A DNA stretch of 64,000 bases, taken from positions 2,356,001 through 2,420,000 of the forward strand of contig NZ_CP159253.1 in assembly GCF_040438645.1 (NCBI RefSeq), written 5' to 3'. This document shows positions 34,859-44,384 of the stretch, piece after piece. The notes under the pieces were generated by a model. That model was not told the DNA's origin and searched no databases. It saw only the letters and a list, made by a program, of their open reading frames with translations. Position 1 is the first letter of the stretch. Each line of letters begins with the position of its first letter. This stretch comes from Mesorhizobium sp. WSM2240 (GTDB taxonomy: Bacteria > Pseudomonadota > Alphaproteobacteria > Rhizobiales > Rhizobiaceae). The position numbers and the translations under genes are program-made.

Positions 34859-36391
34859 TCACAGCGGAATGTTGTCGTGCTTTTTCCAGGGGTTCTCCAG
34901 ATCCTTGTTCCTGAGCATGCGCAACGCCCGCGCCACCCGGCGCCGGGTAGAGTGCGGCATGATCACCTCGTCGACATAGCCGCGTTCGGCCGCGACGAAG
35001 GGTGACAGGAAGCGGTCCTCATAGGCTTTCGTGTGGGCGGCGATCTTTTCCGGGTCGGCGATGTCCTTGCGGTAGATGATCTCGACCGCACCCTTGGCGC
35101 CCATCACCGCGATCTGCGCCGTCGGCCAGGCATAGTTCATGTCGCCGCGCAGGTGTTTTGAAGCCATGACGTCATAGGCGCCGCCATAAGCCTTGCGCGT
35201 GATCACCGTGATTTTTGGAACCGTCGCTTCGGCATAGGCAAACAGCAGCTTTGCCCCATGCTTGATCAGACCGCCATATTCCTGAGCGGTGCCTGGCAGG
35301 AAGCCAGGCACATCGACGAAGGTGACGATCGGGATGTTGAAGCAGTCGCAGAAGCGGACGAAGCGCGCAGCCTTGCGGCTGGCGTCCGAGTCGAGCACAC
35401 CGGCCAGCACCATGGGCTGGTTCGCGACGAAGCCGACCGTGCGGCCTTCCATGCGGCCGAAGCCGGTGACGATGTTCTTGGCGAAGCTCGGCTGAATCTC
35501 GAAGAAATCGCCTTCGTCCGCGGTCTTCAGGATCAGTTCCTTGATGTCGTAAGGCTTGTTGGCGTTATCGGGGACCAGCCGGTCCAGAGACAGGTCGTGA
35601 TCGGTCACCGACTGGTGGCATTCGATCTCCGGGATTTCGGCGGTGTTGGAGGCCGGCAGGAAGTCTATCAGCCGCCGCATCTGCAAAAGCGTCTCGACAT
35701 CGTTGTCGTAGGCGCCGTCGGCGATGGAGGACTTTGTCGTGTGGATCGATGCGCCGCCGAGGCTTTCGGCGGTCACCGTTTCATTGGTCACCGTCTTCAC
35801 CACGTCGGGACCGGTCACGAACATGTAGGAGGTGTCGCGGACCATGAAGATGAAATCGGTCATGGCCGGCGAATAGACGTCACCGCCGGCGCAGGGGCCC
35901 ATGATGACGGAGATCTGCGGGATGACCCCGGAGGCCAGAACGTTGCGTTGAAAGATCTCGGCATAGCCGCCGAGCGCGGCGACGCCCTCCTGGATGCGTG
36001 CGCCGCCGGCGTCGTAGAGCCCGATGATCGGCGCGCGGTTGCGCAGCGCCATATCCTGGACCTTCATCACCTTCTCGGCATGGGCCTCCGAAAGCGAGCC
36101 GCCGAATACGGTGAAATCCTTGGCGAACAGGAAGACCGGCCGGCCGTTGACGGTGCCCCAGCCGGTGACCACGCCATCGCCGGCGATCTTCTGCCGTTCC
36201 ATGCCGAAATCGGTCGAACGGTGCTCGACGAACATGTCGAATTCCTCGAACGAGCCCTCGTCCAAAAATATGTCGATGCGCTCACGAGCCGTCAGCTTGC
36301 CGCGTTTGTGCTGGGCGTCGATGCGGGCCTGGCCGCCGCCGGCCCGCGCGATCTCGCGCCGGCGTTCGAGTTCAACCAGTACGTCTTTCAT
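34859..36391 (-). CDS. pccB: propionyl-CoA carboxylase beta chain (acyl-CoA carboxyltransferase)
   Basis: A 510-residue carboxyltransferase subunit that moves the carboxyl group from biotin to propionyl-CoA, giving methylmalonyl-CoA in the propionate branch. Typical blocks are [31 protein letters not shown], the acyl-CoA pocket [40 protein letters not shown] and the biotin site [20 protein letters not shown]. Length equals family norm. The alpha subunit (pccA) is not within the window; in relatives it lies downstream of pccB at variable distance. Confidence 0.95.
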   Translation of the reverse strand: MKDVLVELERRREIARAGGGQARIDAQHKRGKLTARERIDIFLDEGSFEEFDMFVEHRSTDFGMERQKIAGDGVVTGWGTVNGRPVFLFAKDFTVFGGSLSEAHAEKVMKVQDMALRNRAPIIGLYDAGGARIQEGVAALGGYAEIFQRNVLASGVIPQISVIMGPCAGGDVYSPAMTDFIFMVRDTSYMFVTGPDVVKTVTNETVTAESLGGASIHTTKSSIADGAYDNDVETLLQMRRLIDFLPASNTAEIPEIECHQSVTDHDLSLDRLVPDNANKPYDIKELILKTADEGDFFEIQPSFAKNIVTGFGRMEGRTVGFVANQPMVLAGVLDSDASRKAARFVRFCDCFNIPIVTFVDVPGFLPGTAQEYGGLIKHGAKLLFAYAEATVPKITVITRKAYGGAYDVMASKHLRGDMNYAWPTAQIAVMGAKGAVEIIYRKDIADPEKIAAHTKAYEDRFLSPFVAAERGYVDEVIMPHSTRRRVARALRMLRNKDLENPWKKHDNIPL

Positions 36392-36472
36392 GGAAGACCC
36401 CCGCGGCTTCAGGCTTTCCAGCCTGTTACCACGTGGGTTTCCAAGCGCAAGCTTGAGAGTACTTGGCGAGGC

Positions 36473-36913
36473 TTACCAGGTTCCGGTATTGCCCATCGAA
36501 GCCCATGGCTCGGCCTTTTCCAGCGCCGGCCCTTTTTGCAGGAGCTCGATCGAAATGCCGTCGGGCGATTTGATGAAGGCCATGTTGCCGTCGCGCGGCG
36601 GGCGGTTGATCGTCACACCCATATCCATCAGGCGCTGGCAGGCGGCGTAGATATCATCGACTTCGTAGGCGAGGTGGCCGAAATTGCGTCCGCCCTTGTA
36701 CTCCTCGGGATCCCAATTGTAGGTCAGTTCGATCAGCGGAGCCTTTACTGTGATGCCGGCATGCTCGTCTTCGGGAGCGGCCAGGAAGATCAGCGTGAAG
36801 CGGCCCTGCTTGTTTTCGAAGCGACGCACTTCGACCAGGCCGAGCTTGTTGCAGTAGAAGTCGAGTGATGCATCCACGTCGGAGACGCGGACCATTGTGT
36901 GGAGATAGCGCAT
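36473..36913 (-). CDS. gloA: lactoylglutathione lyase (glyoxalase I)
   Basis: A 146-residue glyoxalase/VOC protein that turns the hemithioacetal of methylglyoxal and glutathione into S-lactoylglutathione. Two beta-alpha-beta-beta-beta modules are visible with the metal ligands placed as in Glo[10 protein letters not shown] (His5), PLIELTYN (Glu), FGHLAYEV (His) and ISIELLQ (Glu). Length is slightly above the 135 of Escherichia coli GloA. Start ATG 36913 is the only one that keeps the His5 motif at the N-terminus. It follows pccB upstream by about 80 bp on the same strand. Confidence 0.92.
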   Translation of the reverse strand: MRYLHTMVRVSDVDASLDFYCNKLGLVEVRRFENKQGRFTLIFLAAPEDEHAGITVKAPLIELTYNWDPEEYKGGRNFGHLAYEVDDIYAACQRLMDMGVTINRPPRDGNMAFIKSPDGISIELLQKGPALEKAEPWASMGNTGTW

Positions 36914-37138
36914 GTGTTTGCTCCGGCTGCAGCCCTGATTTGCGCCGGAACATAGGGCGGCGCACCGGGATGCGGCAACCCGGAAATGACCCGCCGCAAC
37001 CAAACCGCGGGCCGCGAGCGCCATTCTCCGGGTGAAACAGGTGAAAAAAGGCACGTCAGGTCTTGCGCAGTTGGGAAGTCGCAATGCTATTCTCGGTAGC
37101 AGAATCAGTGGCTGCGTTTCTGGAAAGGGTGCGTTCGG

Positions 37139-37735
37139 ATGGGGGAGAGGGCCTCTTTCATGGGGCGAGACTTGGAAGCGGATGGCGCCTTGGACCGTGA
37201 CGACGGCGGCGACGCGGCTGGTCTGGTCGAGATTTCCGGGGCGATCAAGTGGTTTGACGTGGCCAAGGGCTACGGCTTCATCCTGCCCGATGACGGCGTC
37301 TCCGGCGACATTCTCCTTCACGTGACCTGCCTCCGGCGCGACGGCTTCCACACCGCTCTCGAAGGCGCGCGCGTCGTCTGTCTCGTTAAGCGCGGCGAGC
37401 GCGGCATGCAGGCGTTCCGCGTCATCTCCATGGACAGCTCGACCGCCGTGCATCCCGCCGAGATGCAGGAGCAGCGCACCCATGTTGCGGTCACCGCCGA
37501 GAGCGGCCTGGAGCGGGCGCTGGTCAAATGGTTCAACCGCACCAAGGGATTCGGCTTTCTCACGCGCGGCGAGGGCACCGAGGACATCTTCGTCCACATG
37601 GAGACGCTGCGCCGCTACGGCCTGACCGAGCTCCGTCCGGGACAGGTCGTGCTCGTTCGCTTCGGGCGCGGCGAAAAGGGCCTTATGGCTGCCGAAATTC
37701 ACCCCGATATCGGGACCTTGCCGGTCTCGCATTGA
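37139..37735 (+). CDS. double cold-shock-domain protein
   Basis: A 198-residue protein with two CSD folds (about residues 32-98 and 125-192). Both carry RNP1-like nucleic-acid motifs: [12 protein letters not shown] with ILLHVTCL, and [12 protein letters not shown] with [12 protein letters not shown]. The domains are joined by an acidic linker. Such double cold-shock proteins are typical of alphaproteobacteria and bind single-stranded RNA or DNA. An ATG at 37160 is an alternative start. Divergent from gloA. Confidence 0.9.
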   Translation: MGERASFMGRDLEADGALDRDDGGDAAGLVEISGAIKWFDVAKGYGFILPDDGVSGDILLHVTCLRRDGFHTALEGARVVCLVKRGERGMQAFRVISMDSSTAVHPAEMQEQRTHVAVTAESGLERALVKWFNRTKGFGFLTRGEGTEDIFVHMETLRRYGLTELRPGQVVLVRFGRGEKGLMAAEIHPDIGTLPVSH

Positions 37736-37756
37736 GACTGGACAGGATTCTTTTCG

Positions 37757-38260
37757 ATGGTGTCTTCCCGCATTGCGTCATGGAAGCGCAGTCTTGCCGC
37801 CGCGCTTGTCATTTGCCTTTCGCTGCAGCCGCTCGTCGCCGCGCAAGAGCAGGCGATGGAATTGCCGGTCCATCCGGAACCGCTGGTCGCCGAAACCGAC
37901 GAAGGCGAGCGCTCCTTTACCATCGAAATCGCGGACGATCCGGGCGAACGCTCCCGCGGCCTGATGTTCCGGCAGGATATGGACGATGACCATGGCATGC
38001 TGTTCGTGTTCGAGCAGAGCCAACCGGTCGGATTCTGGATGAAGAACACGCCGCTGCCGCTCGATCTGGTGTTTATCGGTGAGGACGGCAAAGTGCGTGC
38101 GATCGAGAGGGGCGAGCCGTTTTCGGAGGCTCCGATCGCGCCAGGCGAGCCGGTGCAGTTCGTGCTCGAACTCAACGCCGGAGCCGCAGCCGAGGCAGGG
38201 ATCGAGAATGGCGACCTGATCCGCCATCCGGCCATCAGCCAGGCCGCCGGCGCCAACTAG
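37757..38260 (+). CDS. DUF192 family exported protein
   Basis: A 167-residue protein with a signal peptide (about residues 1-29, cleavage after AAQ) and a DUF192 domain: [20 protein letters not shown] and [20 protein letters not shown], the family signature. DUF192 proteins are small periplasmic or secreted proteins of unsolved function. It follows the cold-shock gene by 21 bp, so the two are probably cotranscribed. Confidence 0.88.
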   Translation: MVSSRIASWKRSLAAALVICLSLQPLVAAQEQAMELPVHPEPLVAETDEGERSFTIEIADDPGERSRGLMFRQDMDDDHGMLFVFEQSQPVGFWMKNTPLPLDLVFIGEDGKVRAIERGEPFSEAPIAPGEPVQFVLELNAGAAAEAGIENGDLIRHPAISQAAGAN

Positions 38261-38261
38261 C

Positions 38262-38334
38262 GCATCATAAGATGCGTAGGGTTCAACGTGTTCGAGCGTT
38301 CTTTGCGCGTCCAAGAGGACGGGCGGCGCTCTAA
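38262..38334. repeat. probable dispersed palindromic intergenic repeat
   Basis: Contains two nested hairpins, GCATC-ATAA-GATGC and CGTCC-AAGA-GGACG, in the order seen in a frequent rhizobial intergenic repeat (an AGCGCC ... GCGCAAAG-type unit). A partial similar stretch (TAGAGCGCCGC) also occurs at 33817 and near 53721. Assignment by memory of the pattern only. Confidence 0.3.
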
Positions 38335-38366
38335 TGGTCTCAATTCTGAAAGGGATCGCAGGCGCC

Positions 38367-39134
38367 ATGCAGTCCTTCTCCCATGACGGTTTCGAACTTG
38401 CCTTCATCGATCGCTTGCCCGAGAGCGGCGGTGGCGATCCCGTCTTGCTGATCCACGGCTTCGCCTCTAGCGCGCAGGTAAACTGGGTTTCGCCGGGCTG
38501 GATGAAGACGCTGGGCGATGCCGGGTATCGTGCGATTGCGTTCGACAATCGCGGCCATGGCGCTTCCTCGAAAAGCTATGAGCCTGCCGATTATACGCCT
38601 CAGAAGATGGCCGGAGACGCGGCGGCGCTGCTTGGCCATCTCGGCATCCCCCGCGCCCATGTGATGGGCTACTCGATGGGCGCGCGCATCGCCGCCTTCC
38701 TGGCGCTCGCCGAACCCGCAATGGTTGCGACGCTGGTCTTCGGCGGGTTGGGAATAGGCATGGTTGAAGGCGTAGGCGACTGGGACCCCATCGCCGATGC
38801 GCTTCTGGCGTCCGATCCGTCGAAGATAGAGAACCGGCGCGGACAGACATTCCGCGCCTTCGCCGATCAGACCAAGAGCGACCGGCGCGCGCTCGCTGCC
38901 TGTATCTCGACCTCGCGAACCCTGCTGTCCGAGGAAGAGGTCAGCCGTATCGCCGTTCCGACCCTGATCGCCGTCGGAACCACCGACGATATTGGCGGCT
39001 CGGCTTCGGAACTTGCCGGCCTGATGCCGAACGCCCAAAGCTTCGACATAGAGGGCCGCGACCACATGCTCTCGGTCGGCGACCGCACCTTCAAGAAGCG
39101 GGTGCTGGAGTTCCTCGCAGCCAACCCGCTTTAG
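38367..39134 (+). CDS. alpha/beta hydrolase
   Basis: A 255-residue hydrolase of the alpha/beta fold. The oxyanion region LLIHGFASS is near residue 28, the nucleophile elbow GYSMGA puts Ser at residue 103, and the base histidine is in GRDHMLSV near the C-terminus. Substrate is not predictable. I chose the ATG at 38367 (MQSFSHDGFELAFIDR); an in-frame ATG 11 codons earlier is possible. Confidence 0.85.
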   Translation: MQSFSHDGFELAFIDRLPESGGGDPVLLIHGFASSAQVNWVSPGWMKTLGDAGYRAIAFDNRGHGASSKSYEPADYTPQKMAGDAAALLGHLGIPRAHVMGYSMGARIAAFLALAEPAMVATLVFGGLGIGMVEGVGDWDPIADALLASDPSKIENRRGQTFRAFADQTKSDRRALAACISTSRTLLSEEEVSRIAVPTLIAVGTTDDIGGSASELAGLMPNAQSFDIEGRDHMLSVGDRTFKKRVLEFLAANPL

Positions 39135-39287
39135 GGTTTTTGATATTCAGGTCAGGACGAGCCGGATCGAAGAGTGCGCGAAGCGACCAAAATGGCGGCT
39201 TTCTGCGCTTCCGGTACTCACGTACTTATCTCAGCATCGTGCGCCGGTCGGGTGCGTTCCGCCGGCGCACGAGGCTTACAGTCTCAG

Positions 39288-39659
39288 CTAAGATTCGAGG
39301 CTGCGGTTGCGGTCCTGCCACAGTTCGAGGATCGCGAGAGCGGCCACAGCCGCGCCGAGCGCGATGTGCCAGTTGCGCAATGTTCCGGCATATTCCAGCA
39401 CGAACGGCGACGAGATCATCCAGACGCCGCCAAGCAGCAGCAGGAATTCTTCCCATCGCCGCAGGAATATCTGCTCCAGACCGCCCAGAATTACGATCGC
39501 GGCGCCCACGATGGCGGTGGCCGCGACCATTGTGGTGTTGCCGGTCGTTTCGCCGAACATCGGCGATACGAGGATCGCGGCGCCGAGGATCATCGTGACG
39601 ATGTCCTCCCAACGCCGATGCTCGACCAACCCCCATCCCGTTCTGTTGAGTGTTGCCAT
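39288..39659 (-). CDS. SPW-repeat membrane protein
   Basis: A 123-residue protein with four hydrophobic helices. It carries two SPW-type repeats: RRWEDIVTMILGAAILVSPM and LRRWEEFLLLLGGVWMISSP, each an amphipathic start followed by a helix with Ser-Pro. SPW family proteins are small bacterial and archaeal integral membrane proteins of unknown function. A short basic N-terminus precedes helix 1. Confidence 0.85.
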   Translation of the reverse strand: MATLNRTGWGLVEHRRWEDIVTMILGAAILVSPMFGETTGNTTMVAATAIVGAAIVILGGLEQIFLRRWEEFLLLLGGVWMISSPFVLEYAGTLRNWHIALGAAVAALAILELWQDRNRSLES

Positions 39660-39997
39660 GACGATACTCCTCTCAGGCTACTTTGAGCGTAGCTCAACGC
39701 CCGCGAGGACTTTGTGCGTCGTTTGTCGAACTCCTCGGACGGGCGTTCGAATGCCCATTATCGCAAAAAACCTCAACAAGATCAACGATATCCTCCGGCG
39801 GTGCTGCGAGCCAGGTCCTGATCGACACGCCGCTACCTGTAGCCTGCCGATCAAGGGATTGTTTTCCACGATCGCTTGATTCCGGCTGAACCAAAACCAT
39901 TTGAACAAGCACTAAGGAAAATTGAGTTCATTCGTGGCAGGCTCTGGAGTATATGTCCGCCTGACCCGAATGAGACGACCGGCAACGGAGACCGTCG
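39660..39997. other. 338-bp intergenic region before cysE
   Basis: Holds the divergent promoters of the SPW and cysE genes. I see small open frames on both strands without ribosome sites, and a T-arm-like stretch near 39745, but no tRNA. No clear operator. Confidence 0.4.
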
Positions 39998-40843
39998 ATG
40001 ACGAACATCAATGCAGCGCGCCCGAGCCTCAAGCCGGTCGATCCGATCTGGAGTTCCATTCGCGAGGAAGCCGCCGAGGCGATATCGCGCGATCCGCTAC
40101 TGTCGGCGTTCCTCTATTCGACGATCCTCAACCAGGAGAGCCTCGAAGATGCGGTCATCCACCGCCTCGCCGAGCGCCTCGATCACCGGGACGTCGGCGC
40201 CGATCTGATCCGGCAGACCTTCAAGACGATGACGCGTGACAACCCGGATTGGTCGACCACCGTCCGCGTCGATATCCAGGCCTATTACGACCGCGATCCC
40301 GCCTGCGACCGGTTCTTCATGCCGGTGCTTCATTTCAAGGGGTTCCACGCGATTCAGACGCACCGCCTTGCGCACTGGCTCTGGAATCAGGGGCGCAAGG
40401 ATTTCGCGCTCTACTTGCAAAGCCGCTCCTCTTCGGTTTTCCAAACCGACATCCACCCTGCTTCGAAGATGGGTATGGGCGTGTTCATCGACCACGCGAC
40501 GGGGCTGGTGGTTGGCGAAACGGCGGTCATCGAGGACGACGTTTCGATCCTTCACGGCGTCACGCTTGGCGGTACCGGCAAGGCCGGCGGCGACCGTCAT
40601 CCGAAAATCCGCTATGGCGTGCTGATCGGCGCCGGCGCCAAGATCCTCGGCAATATCGAGGTCGGCCACTGCTCCAAGATAGCGGCTGGTTCGGTCGTGC
40701 TGGCGGCGGTTCCGCACAACAAGACGGTTGCGGGTGTGCCAGCCCGTGTCGTCGGCGAAACCGGTTGCGACCATCCCTCCCGCCAGATGGATCAGTTCTT
40801 GCCTTCGCAAGCCATGGACAGCACCGTCAGCTTCGACATCTGA
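39998..40843 (+). CDS. cysE: serine O-acetyltransferase
   Basis: A 281-residue enzyme that acetylates serine with acetyl-CoA, the first step of cysteine synthesis. An N-terminal helical domain is followed by a left-handed beta-helix of hexapeptide repeats (IHPASKMGMGVFIDHATGLV, VVGETAVIEDDVSILHGVTL, GGTGKAGGDRHPKIRYGVLI), with the catalytic His/Asp in FIDHATG and the conserved DRHPKI loop. The C-terminus ends in ...DSTVSFDI; an Ile C-terminus is characteristic of SATs that dock into cysteine synthase. A DUF3126 gene follows, as in other Rhizobiales. Confidence 0.95.
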   Translation: MTNINAARPSLKPVDPIWSSIREEAAEAISRDPLLSAFLYSTILNQESLEDAVIHRLAERLDHRDVGADLIRQTFKTMTRDNPDWSTTVRVDIQAYYDRDPACDRFFMPVLHFKGFHAIQTHRLAHWLWNQGRKDFALYLQSRSSSVFQTDIHPASKMGMGVFIDHATGLVVGETAVIEDDVSILHGVTLGGTGKAGGDRHPKIRYGVLIGAGAKILGNIEVGHCSKIAAGSVVLAAVPHNKTVAGVPARVVGETGCDHPSRQMDQFLPSQAMDSTVSFDI

Positions 40844-40997
40844 CGGCTGACGCCGCGCCGTAGCTGGACTCCCTGGTCTTCAGCGCTAGTTGGACGCCTG
40901 TAGCGGGCGATGTTCGGCGCTCGCCTTTACATCGCCATCCCTGACGTGCCAGAAGCGCGTTCCAAATCGAACGCACCCGCCACCGGGAGAAACAGCC

Positions 40998-41201
40998 TTG
41001 AAGCCGGATGAAATCAGAAAACTCGACGCCTTCTTCAAACGGACATTCCAGAATCCGCAAATGCAGGTGAAGGCGCGCCCGCGCAAGGAAGACTCGGCCG
41101 AAGTCTATGTCGGCGAGGAATTTCTCGGCATCGTCTTCAAGGACGAGGAAGACGGCGACTACAATTTTTCGATGGCGATTCTCGACATCGATCTCGCCTG
41201 A
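40998..41201 (+). CDS. DUF3126 family protein
   Basis: A 67-residue protein, MKPDEIRKLDAFFKRTFQNP ... DYNFSMAILDIDL, highly typical of the alphaproteobacterial DUF3126 family. The start is a TTG at 40998 with GGGAGA upstream; no ATG is available. Function unknown; association with cysE is conserved. Confidence 0.88.
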   Translation: MKPDEIRKLDAFFKRTFQNPQMQVKARPRKEDSAEVYVGEEFLGIVFKDEEDGDYNFSMAILDIDLA

Positions 41202-41213
41202 GTTCCGGGCGGC

Positions 41214-41936
41214 TCAGCGCCCGGTTTTCAGTATGCGGGATGTTTCGGCCAGCACGGCGGCGTCCAGCGCCCGCCAGTCGGCCAGCAGTTCCTTCGGAAA
41301 GCGGTAGGAAAGGCTGAGATTCTCGCCGACCTGGACATCGCGCTCGCAGGGCGCGAGTGATTCTTCCGCACTCGGCCCGCTGAGGCAACGCGCCACGAAC
41401 GGGTGATCGCCCGGGCGCTCCGCAACCGCTAGCACTTCGTTCAAATAGCCGGATTTTTCGGTAAAGCCGTAGAGCATCACGCCGTTCGGGCCGGGCGCGC
41501 CCGGCTTCACGATCAGCGAACTGTATATGGGCGCGAAACGGCCGCTCATGTCGCGCGACATCATGCGTTCCTCGAACGACAGGAAGATGATGCGCCTCGA
41601 CCCGCCGGCATGGTTGAAGTCATCGCGAGCGACAGTGCTGTAGCCGCTCATTTCGGGCCAGCGCAAATAGAGATCGAGCCGCGAGGCGATGCCATCGCGC
41701 CGCGACCGTTCGAAGCGGATGGCGTTCGCCGGAACGGCGATGACATCATTGCCGATGACGATCTCGTGCAGCGTCTTGTCGTCGCTATGGCCGGCCATTG
41801 CGATCGAGCGGCCAAACCATTTGCCGCCGAAGCTGATCGCGGTCGACAGCAAAGCGAGCAGCGCAAAAGCGCAGAAGACCTTGAACATCAGTGACGAATC
41901 GACCGTTCTGATTTCGGCTGCTACGGGCTGGTTCAT
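41214..41936 (-). CDS. membrane-anchored hypothetical protein
   Basis: A 240-residue protein from ATG 41936 with one N-terminal transmembrane helix (FKVFCAFALLALLSTAISFG, about residues 18-38) and a periplasmic domain (VARDDFNHAGGSRRIIFLSF, IYSSLIVKPGAPGPNGVMLY). An upstream open frame extends to 42038 but without a ribosome site. Of unknown function; similar proteins occur beside the gamma carbonic anhydrase gene in rhizobia. Divergent from it. Confidence 0.72.
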   Translation of the reverse strand: MNQPVAAEIRTVDSSLMFKVFCAFALLALLSTAISFGGKWFGRSIAMAGHSDDKTLHEIVIGNDVIAVPANAIRFERSRRDGIASRLDLYLRWPEMSGYSTVARDDFNHAGGSRRIIFLSFEERMMSRDMSGRFAPIYSSLIVKPGAPGPNGVMLYGFTEKSGYLNEVLAVAERPGDHPFVARCLSGPSAEESLAPCERDVQVGENLSLSYRFPKELLADWRALDAAVLAETSRILKTGR

Positions 41937-42070
41937 CAAGAATGTTCCGCAGATTCCATGCAGGCAGACCATGCGGCTTTCATGGTAAACGAGCGGTAAA
42001 AGGCTGCCGATTGCCTTGCGCCAGATGCGGTACTCCATCTAAATTTCAACGATATCGCCAAGGAGAGACG

Positions 42071-42598
42071 ATGCCGCTTTATGCAATCGACGGGGCTGGT
42101 CCGCAATTCGAGGACGAGAGCAGTAACTGGATCGCACCGGACGCGACCTTGATCGGCAATGTCCAGCTGGGCCGCGATGTCGGCATCTGGTTCGGGGCAG
42201 TCATTCGCGGCGACAATGAAGCAATTGTCATCGGCGCCCGGTCGAATGTGCAGGAGCACGCAGTCATGCACACCGATCCGGGCTTTCCGCTGGCGATCGG
42301 CGAGGGCTGCACAATCGGCCACCGCGCGATCCTGCATGGCTGCACGATCGGCGACAACAGCCTCATAGGCATGGGCGCGATCGTGCTGAACGGCGCGCGC
42401 ATCGGTAAAAATTGCTTGGTCGGAGCCGGAGCGTTGGTTACCGAGGGCAAGGAATTCCCGGACAATTCGCTGATTGTCGGTTCGCCGGCCAAGGCGGTCA
42501 GGGCGCTCGACCAGGAGGCAGCCGGACGGTTGCGCGTCTCGGCCGAACACTATGTCGGCAATGGCCGGCGGTTCAAGGCGGGCCTCTCGAAGCTCTAA
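42071..42598 (+). CDS. gamma-class carbonic anhydrase family protein
   Basis: A 175-residue left-handed beta-helix protein. The metal-site histidines typical of the family appear as NVQEHAVMHTD and IGHRAILHG (three His), and the catalytic Gln/Asn neighbourhood as RGDNEAIVIGARSNVQ. Some members are active carbonic anhydrases, others are ferripyochelin-binding or Complex I associated; activity is not certain. Start ATG 42071 follows AAGGAGAGACG. Confidence 0.92.
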   Translation: MPLYAIDGAGPQFEDESSNWIAPDATLIGNVQLGRDVGIWFGAVIRGDNEAIVIGARSNVQEHAVMHTDPGFPLAIGEGCTIGHRAILHGCTIGDNSLIGMGAIVLNGARIGKNCLVGAGALVTEGKEFPDNSLIVGSPAKAVRALDQEAAGRLRVSAEHYVGNGRRFKAGLSKL

Positions 42599-42605
42599 AA
42601 AAGGT

Positions 42606-42634
42606 GGAGCCGGCCCGGGGACTGGGCCGGCTCC
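42606..42634 (-). terminator. intrinsic terminator, minus direction
   Basis: Perfect 11-bp stem GGAGCCGGCCC / GGGCCGGCTCC with a 7-base loop. Read on the minus strand it is followed by ACC and six T, so it terminates the transglutaminase-like gene; it may also stop the convergent anhydrase transcript. Confidence 0.8.
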
Positions 42635-42693
42635 TAAACCCGGTCGTGGGGACGGGGAGGGTGGGGACTCGACCGGGTTTTCGCTGACCTACC

Positions 42694-43299
42694 TTAGCGC
42701 ACGCTGGCGACCGCGTCGGCGCGGCCGTCATTGATCTGGACCCAGACGCCGGAGTTCCGCTCCGACTGGCGCTTCAGGAAGGTGTATTCGGTATCGGTCC
42801 ACACCAGCACGCGCGGCTCGAGATTGTCGAGCACGAACTCCCCGCGGCTGGTGCGCATGGTGAGTACGGCATGGCCGGCGCCGCTCGGCTGGCGCACGAC
42901 GGTCAGGAGAAGGTCGCCGGCGGGCACGCCGAGCGCCATTAACTGGCGGCGCTTTTCCAACGCATAGTCCTCGCAATCGCCAATGCCGTCGGGATAGGAC
43001 CAGACTTCTTCGCGGCCCCACATCTCCATGTCGGTGCGCGGCGTGACCATGGTGTTGACGGCATTGTTGATTTCGACCATCGCGGCCCAGAGTCCGCGCG
43101 TCAGTTCCACCGGCGCTCCGCCCGATGACTTCAACCGGCATTCATCCGGTTGGCGCTGGCAGAATTCGTAGTGGCCGACCGGCTGCGTGGTGCGACCGCC
43201 CGTAGGCATGAAAGGCTGCGCCGCATTGGCCGCCCCGACCATAGCGGCGAGCCCTGCAATCGCCGCCAGCAGCAACGATGTCCCCGTCGTTCTTGTCAT
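42694..43299 (-). CDS. bacterial transglutaminase-like cysteine proteinase (BTLCP)
   Basis: A 201-residue exported protein with a signal peptide (cleavage after ANA, about residue 26) and a papain-like fold of the BTLCP family. The catalytic triad is visible: Cys109 in GIGDCEDYALEKR, His143 in GAGHAVLTM and Asp158 in FVLDNLEPRVL. LapG, a family member, releases adhesins from the cell surface under c-di-GMP control; whether that is its job here is inference (no LapD is near, though PilZ and PAS genes lie upstream). An AT-rich promoter region precedes it. Confidence 0.9.
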   Translation of the reverse strand: MTRTTGTSLLLAAIAGLAAMVGAANAAQPFMPTGGRTTQPVGHYEFCQRQPDECRLKSSGGAPVELTRGLWAAMVEINNAVNTMVTPRTDMEMWGREEVWSYPDGIGDCEDYALEKRRQLMALGVPAGDLLLTVVRQPSGAGHAVLTMRTSRGEFVLDNLEPRVLVWTDTEYTFLKRQSERNSGVWVQINDGRADAVASVR

Positions 43300-43431
43300 G
43301 GTGGTATGTCCCCGTTTGAGGAGACAGTGCCACGGGCCGATTTATTTGACGCAAAAGCGCGAAGTAGATGTTGAGTAAAAACAAAATGTAATTTAGAGAA
43401 AAGTGCAATAAAATTGAATTTAAATTAGAAC

Positions 43432-43465
43432 AAAATTTGAAGCGATTTTGATTAAAATTTGAAGC
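43432..43465. promoter_or_regulatory. two 12-bp direct repeats, 22 bp apart, in an AT-rich island
   Basis: AAAATTTGAAGC occurs at 43432-43443 and again at 43454-43465. The start-to-start distance of 22 bp equals about two helical turns, so two protomers could bind the same face. The flanking stretch 43375-43460 is strikingly AT-rich compared with its surroundings. It lies about 135-165 bp upstream of the BTLCP start and could be an operator or a curved UP-like segment. Confidence 0.45.
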
Positions 43466-43595
43466 ATTCGAGCCGGAGCGCTTGCGACGAACAGCCTCCG
43501 ACTGCTCCAAGTAGCCGCTCCCGGTTGCGAGGATCGCACCGCGGGGCATGCTCTGGTCTCTCATTTGGTTAGGCTGAACCCGGTCCCGAAAACAC

Positions 43596-43621
43596 AAAAA
43601 GCCGGCCACGAAGGCCGGCTT
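43596..43621 (-). terminator. intrinsic terminator after the PilZ gene
   Basis: 9-bp stem AAGCCGGCC / GGCCGGCTT with a 5-base loop; on the minus strand it continues into TTTTTG. It lies 26 bases past the stop of the PilZ gene. Confidence 0.75.
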
Positions 43622-43646
43622 GCTACTTTGCCATTTGCGTCGGCGG

Positions 43647-44267
43647 TCAGGCGCCGCGAGGCGCGTTGAATTCGGAATCCAGCGTCTCGGGTCTCTGGAT
43701 GACTGCAAATTCGATCGCGATGCCATCGTCGAAGTGCCGCACCACCTGGCCACGCATCGTGCCGAGGATGACCTGAATGCCGAGGGCCGGCTTCACCTCA
43801 ATCTCGATCGCGGCGCCGGACAGCGACAGGTCGATGATCCGGCACGGATATTGGCGGCCGTCCGTCAGGTGCAATGAACTCAGCGGATTGCGCGGCGCCA
43901 CACGCTCGTGGCGGCGGTCCTCGGGCAGGTCGAGCTCGTGCTTGTTGGCGAGCCAGGTCAACTGCGCGGCGAGCTTGTCCTTCTTGCGGTCGGACGCAAT
44001 CACCGTCATGGCGAAGCCGTCCTGCAGCGTCCGCGTCAAAACCCCTTCGACGCGACCGATATGATCGATGTAGGCAATGATCTTCTCGCCGGGCCTGCCC
44101 GGACGTTCGCAGCGAAGGGATACATTGCCGGGCGACATGTCCAGAACCTGGCACGGGTGTTCGGTGCGGTCCTCAAGCATGTAACGGCCATAGATTTTGA
44201 CGCGGACGCGCTGAAAATTGCGCCTCTCCGCCCTGGATGGCGGGTAGTCGACGGCCGCTAACCTCAT
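43647..44267 (-). CDS. tandem PilZ-domain protein
   Basis: A 206-residue protein with two PilZ domains, the usual c-di-GMP receptor fold. The second has a canonical set: RRHERVAPR and DLSLSGAAIEI (R-x3-R and D-x-S-x-x-G). The first has RRNFQRVRVK but DMSPGNVSL, where the glycine of the D-x-S-x-x-G motif is displaced, so binding by domain 1 is doubtful. Start ATG 44267 was chosen because GAGGCAGTG stands just before it; an ATG 10 codons upstream lacks a site. A terminator follows. Confidence 0.85.
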   Translation of the reverse strand: MRLAAVDYPPSRAERRNFQRVRVKIYGRYMLEDRTEHPCQVLDMSPGNVSLRCERPGRPGEKIIAYIDHIGRVEGVLTRTLQDGFAMTVIASDRKKDKLAAQLTWLANKHELDLPEDRRHERVAPRNPLSSLHLTDGRQYPCRIIDLSLSGAAIEIEVKPALGIQVILGTMRGQVVRHFDDGIAIEFAVIQRPETLDSEFNAPRGA

Positions 44268-44384
44268 CACTGCCTCAAATCCCGCTCGAATTTTCATTCG
44301 CGCTTATCAGGAAATATGGCCGCAAAATACAACAAAACAGGTTAATAACGGGTAAGCCGAACCCCGCGTGGAGGCGAAATTCCG

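Noticed and set aside
39735..39760. T-arm-like GTTCGAAT flanked by GGGC/GCCC, a possible tRNA
   Set aside because: No acceptor, D or anticodon arm can be placed around it.
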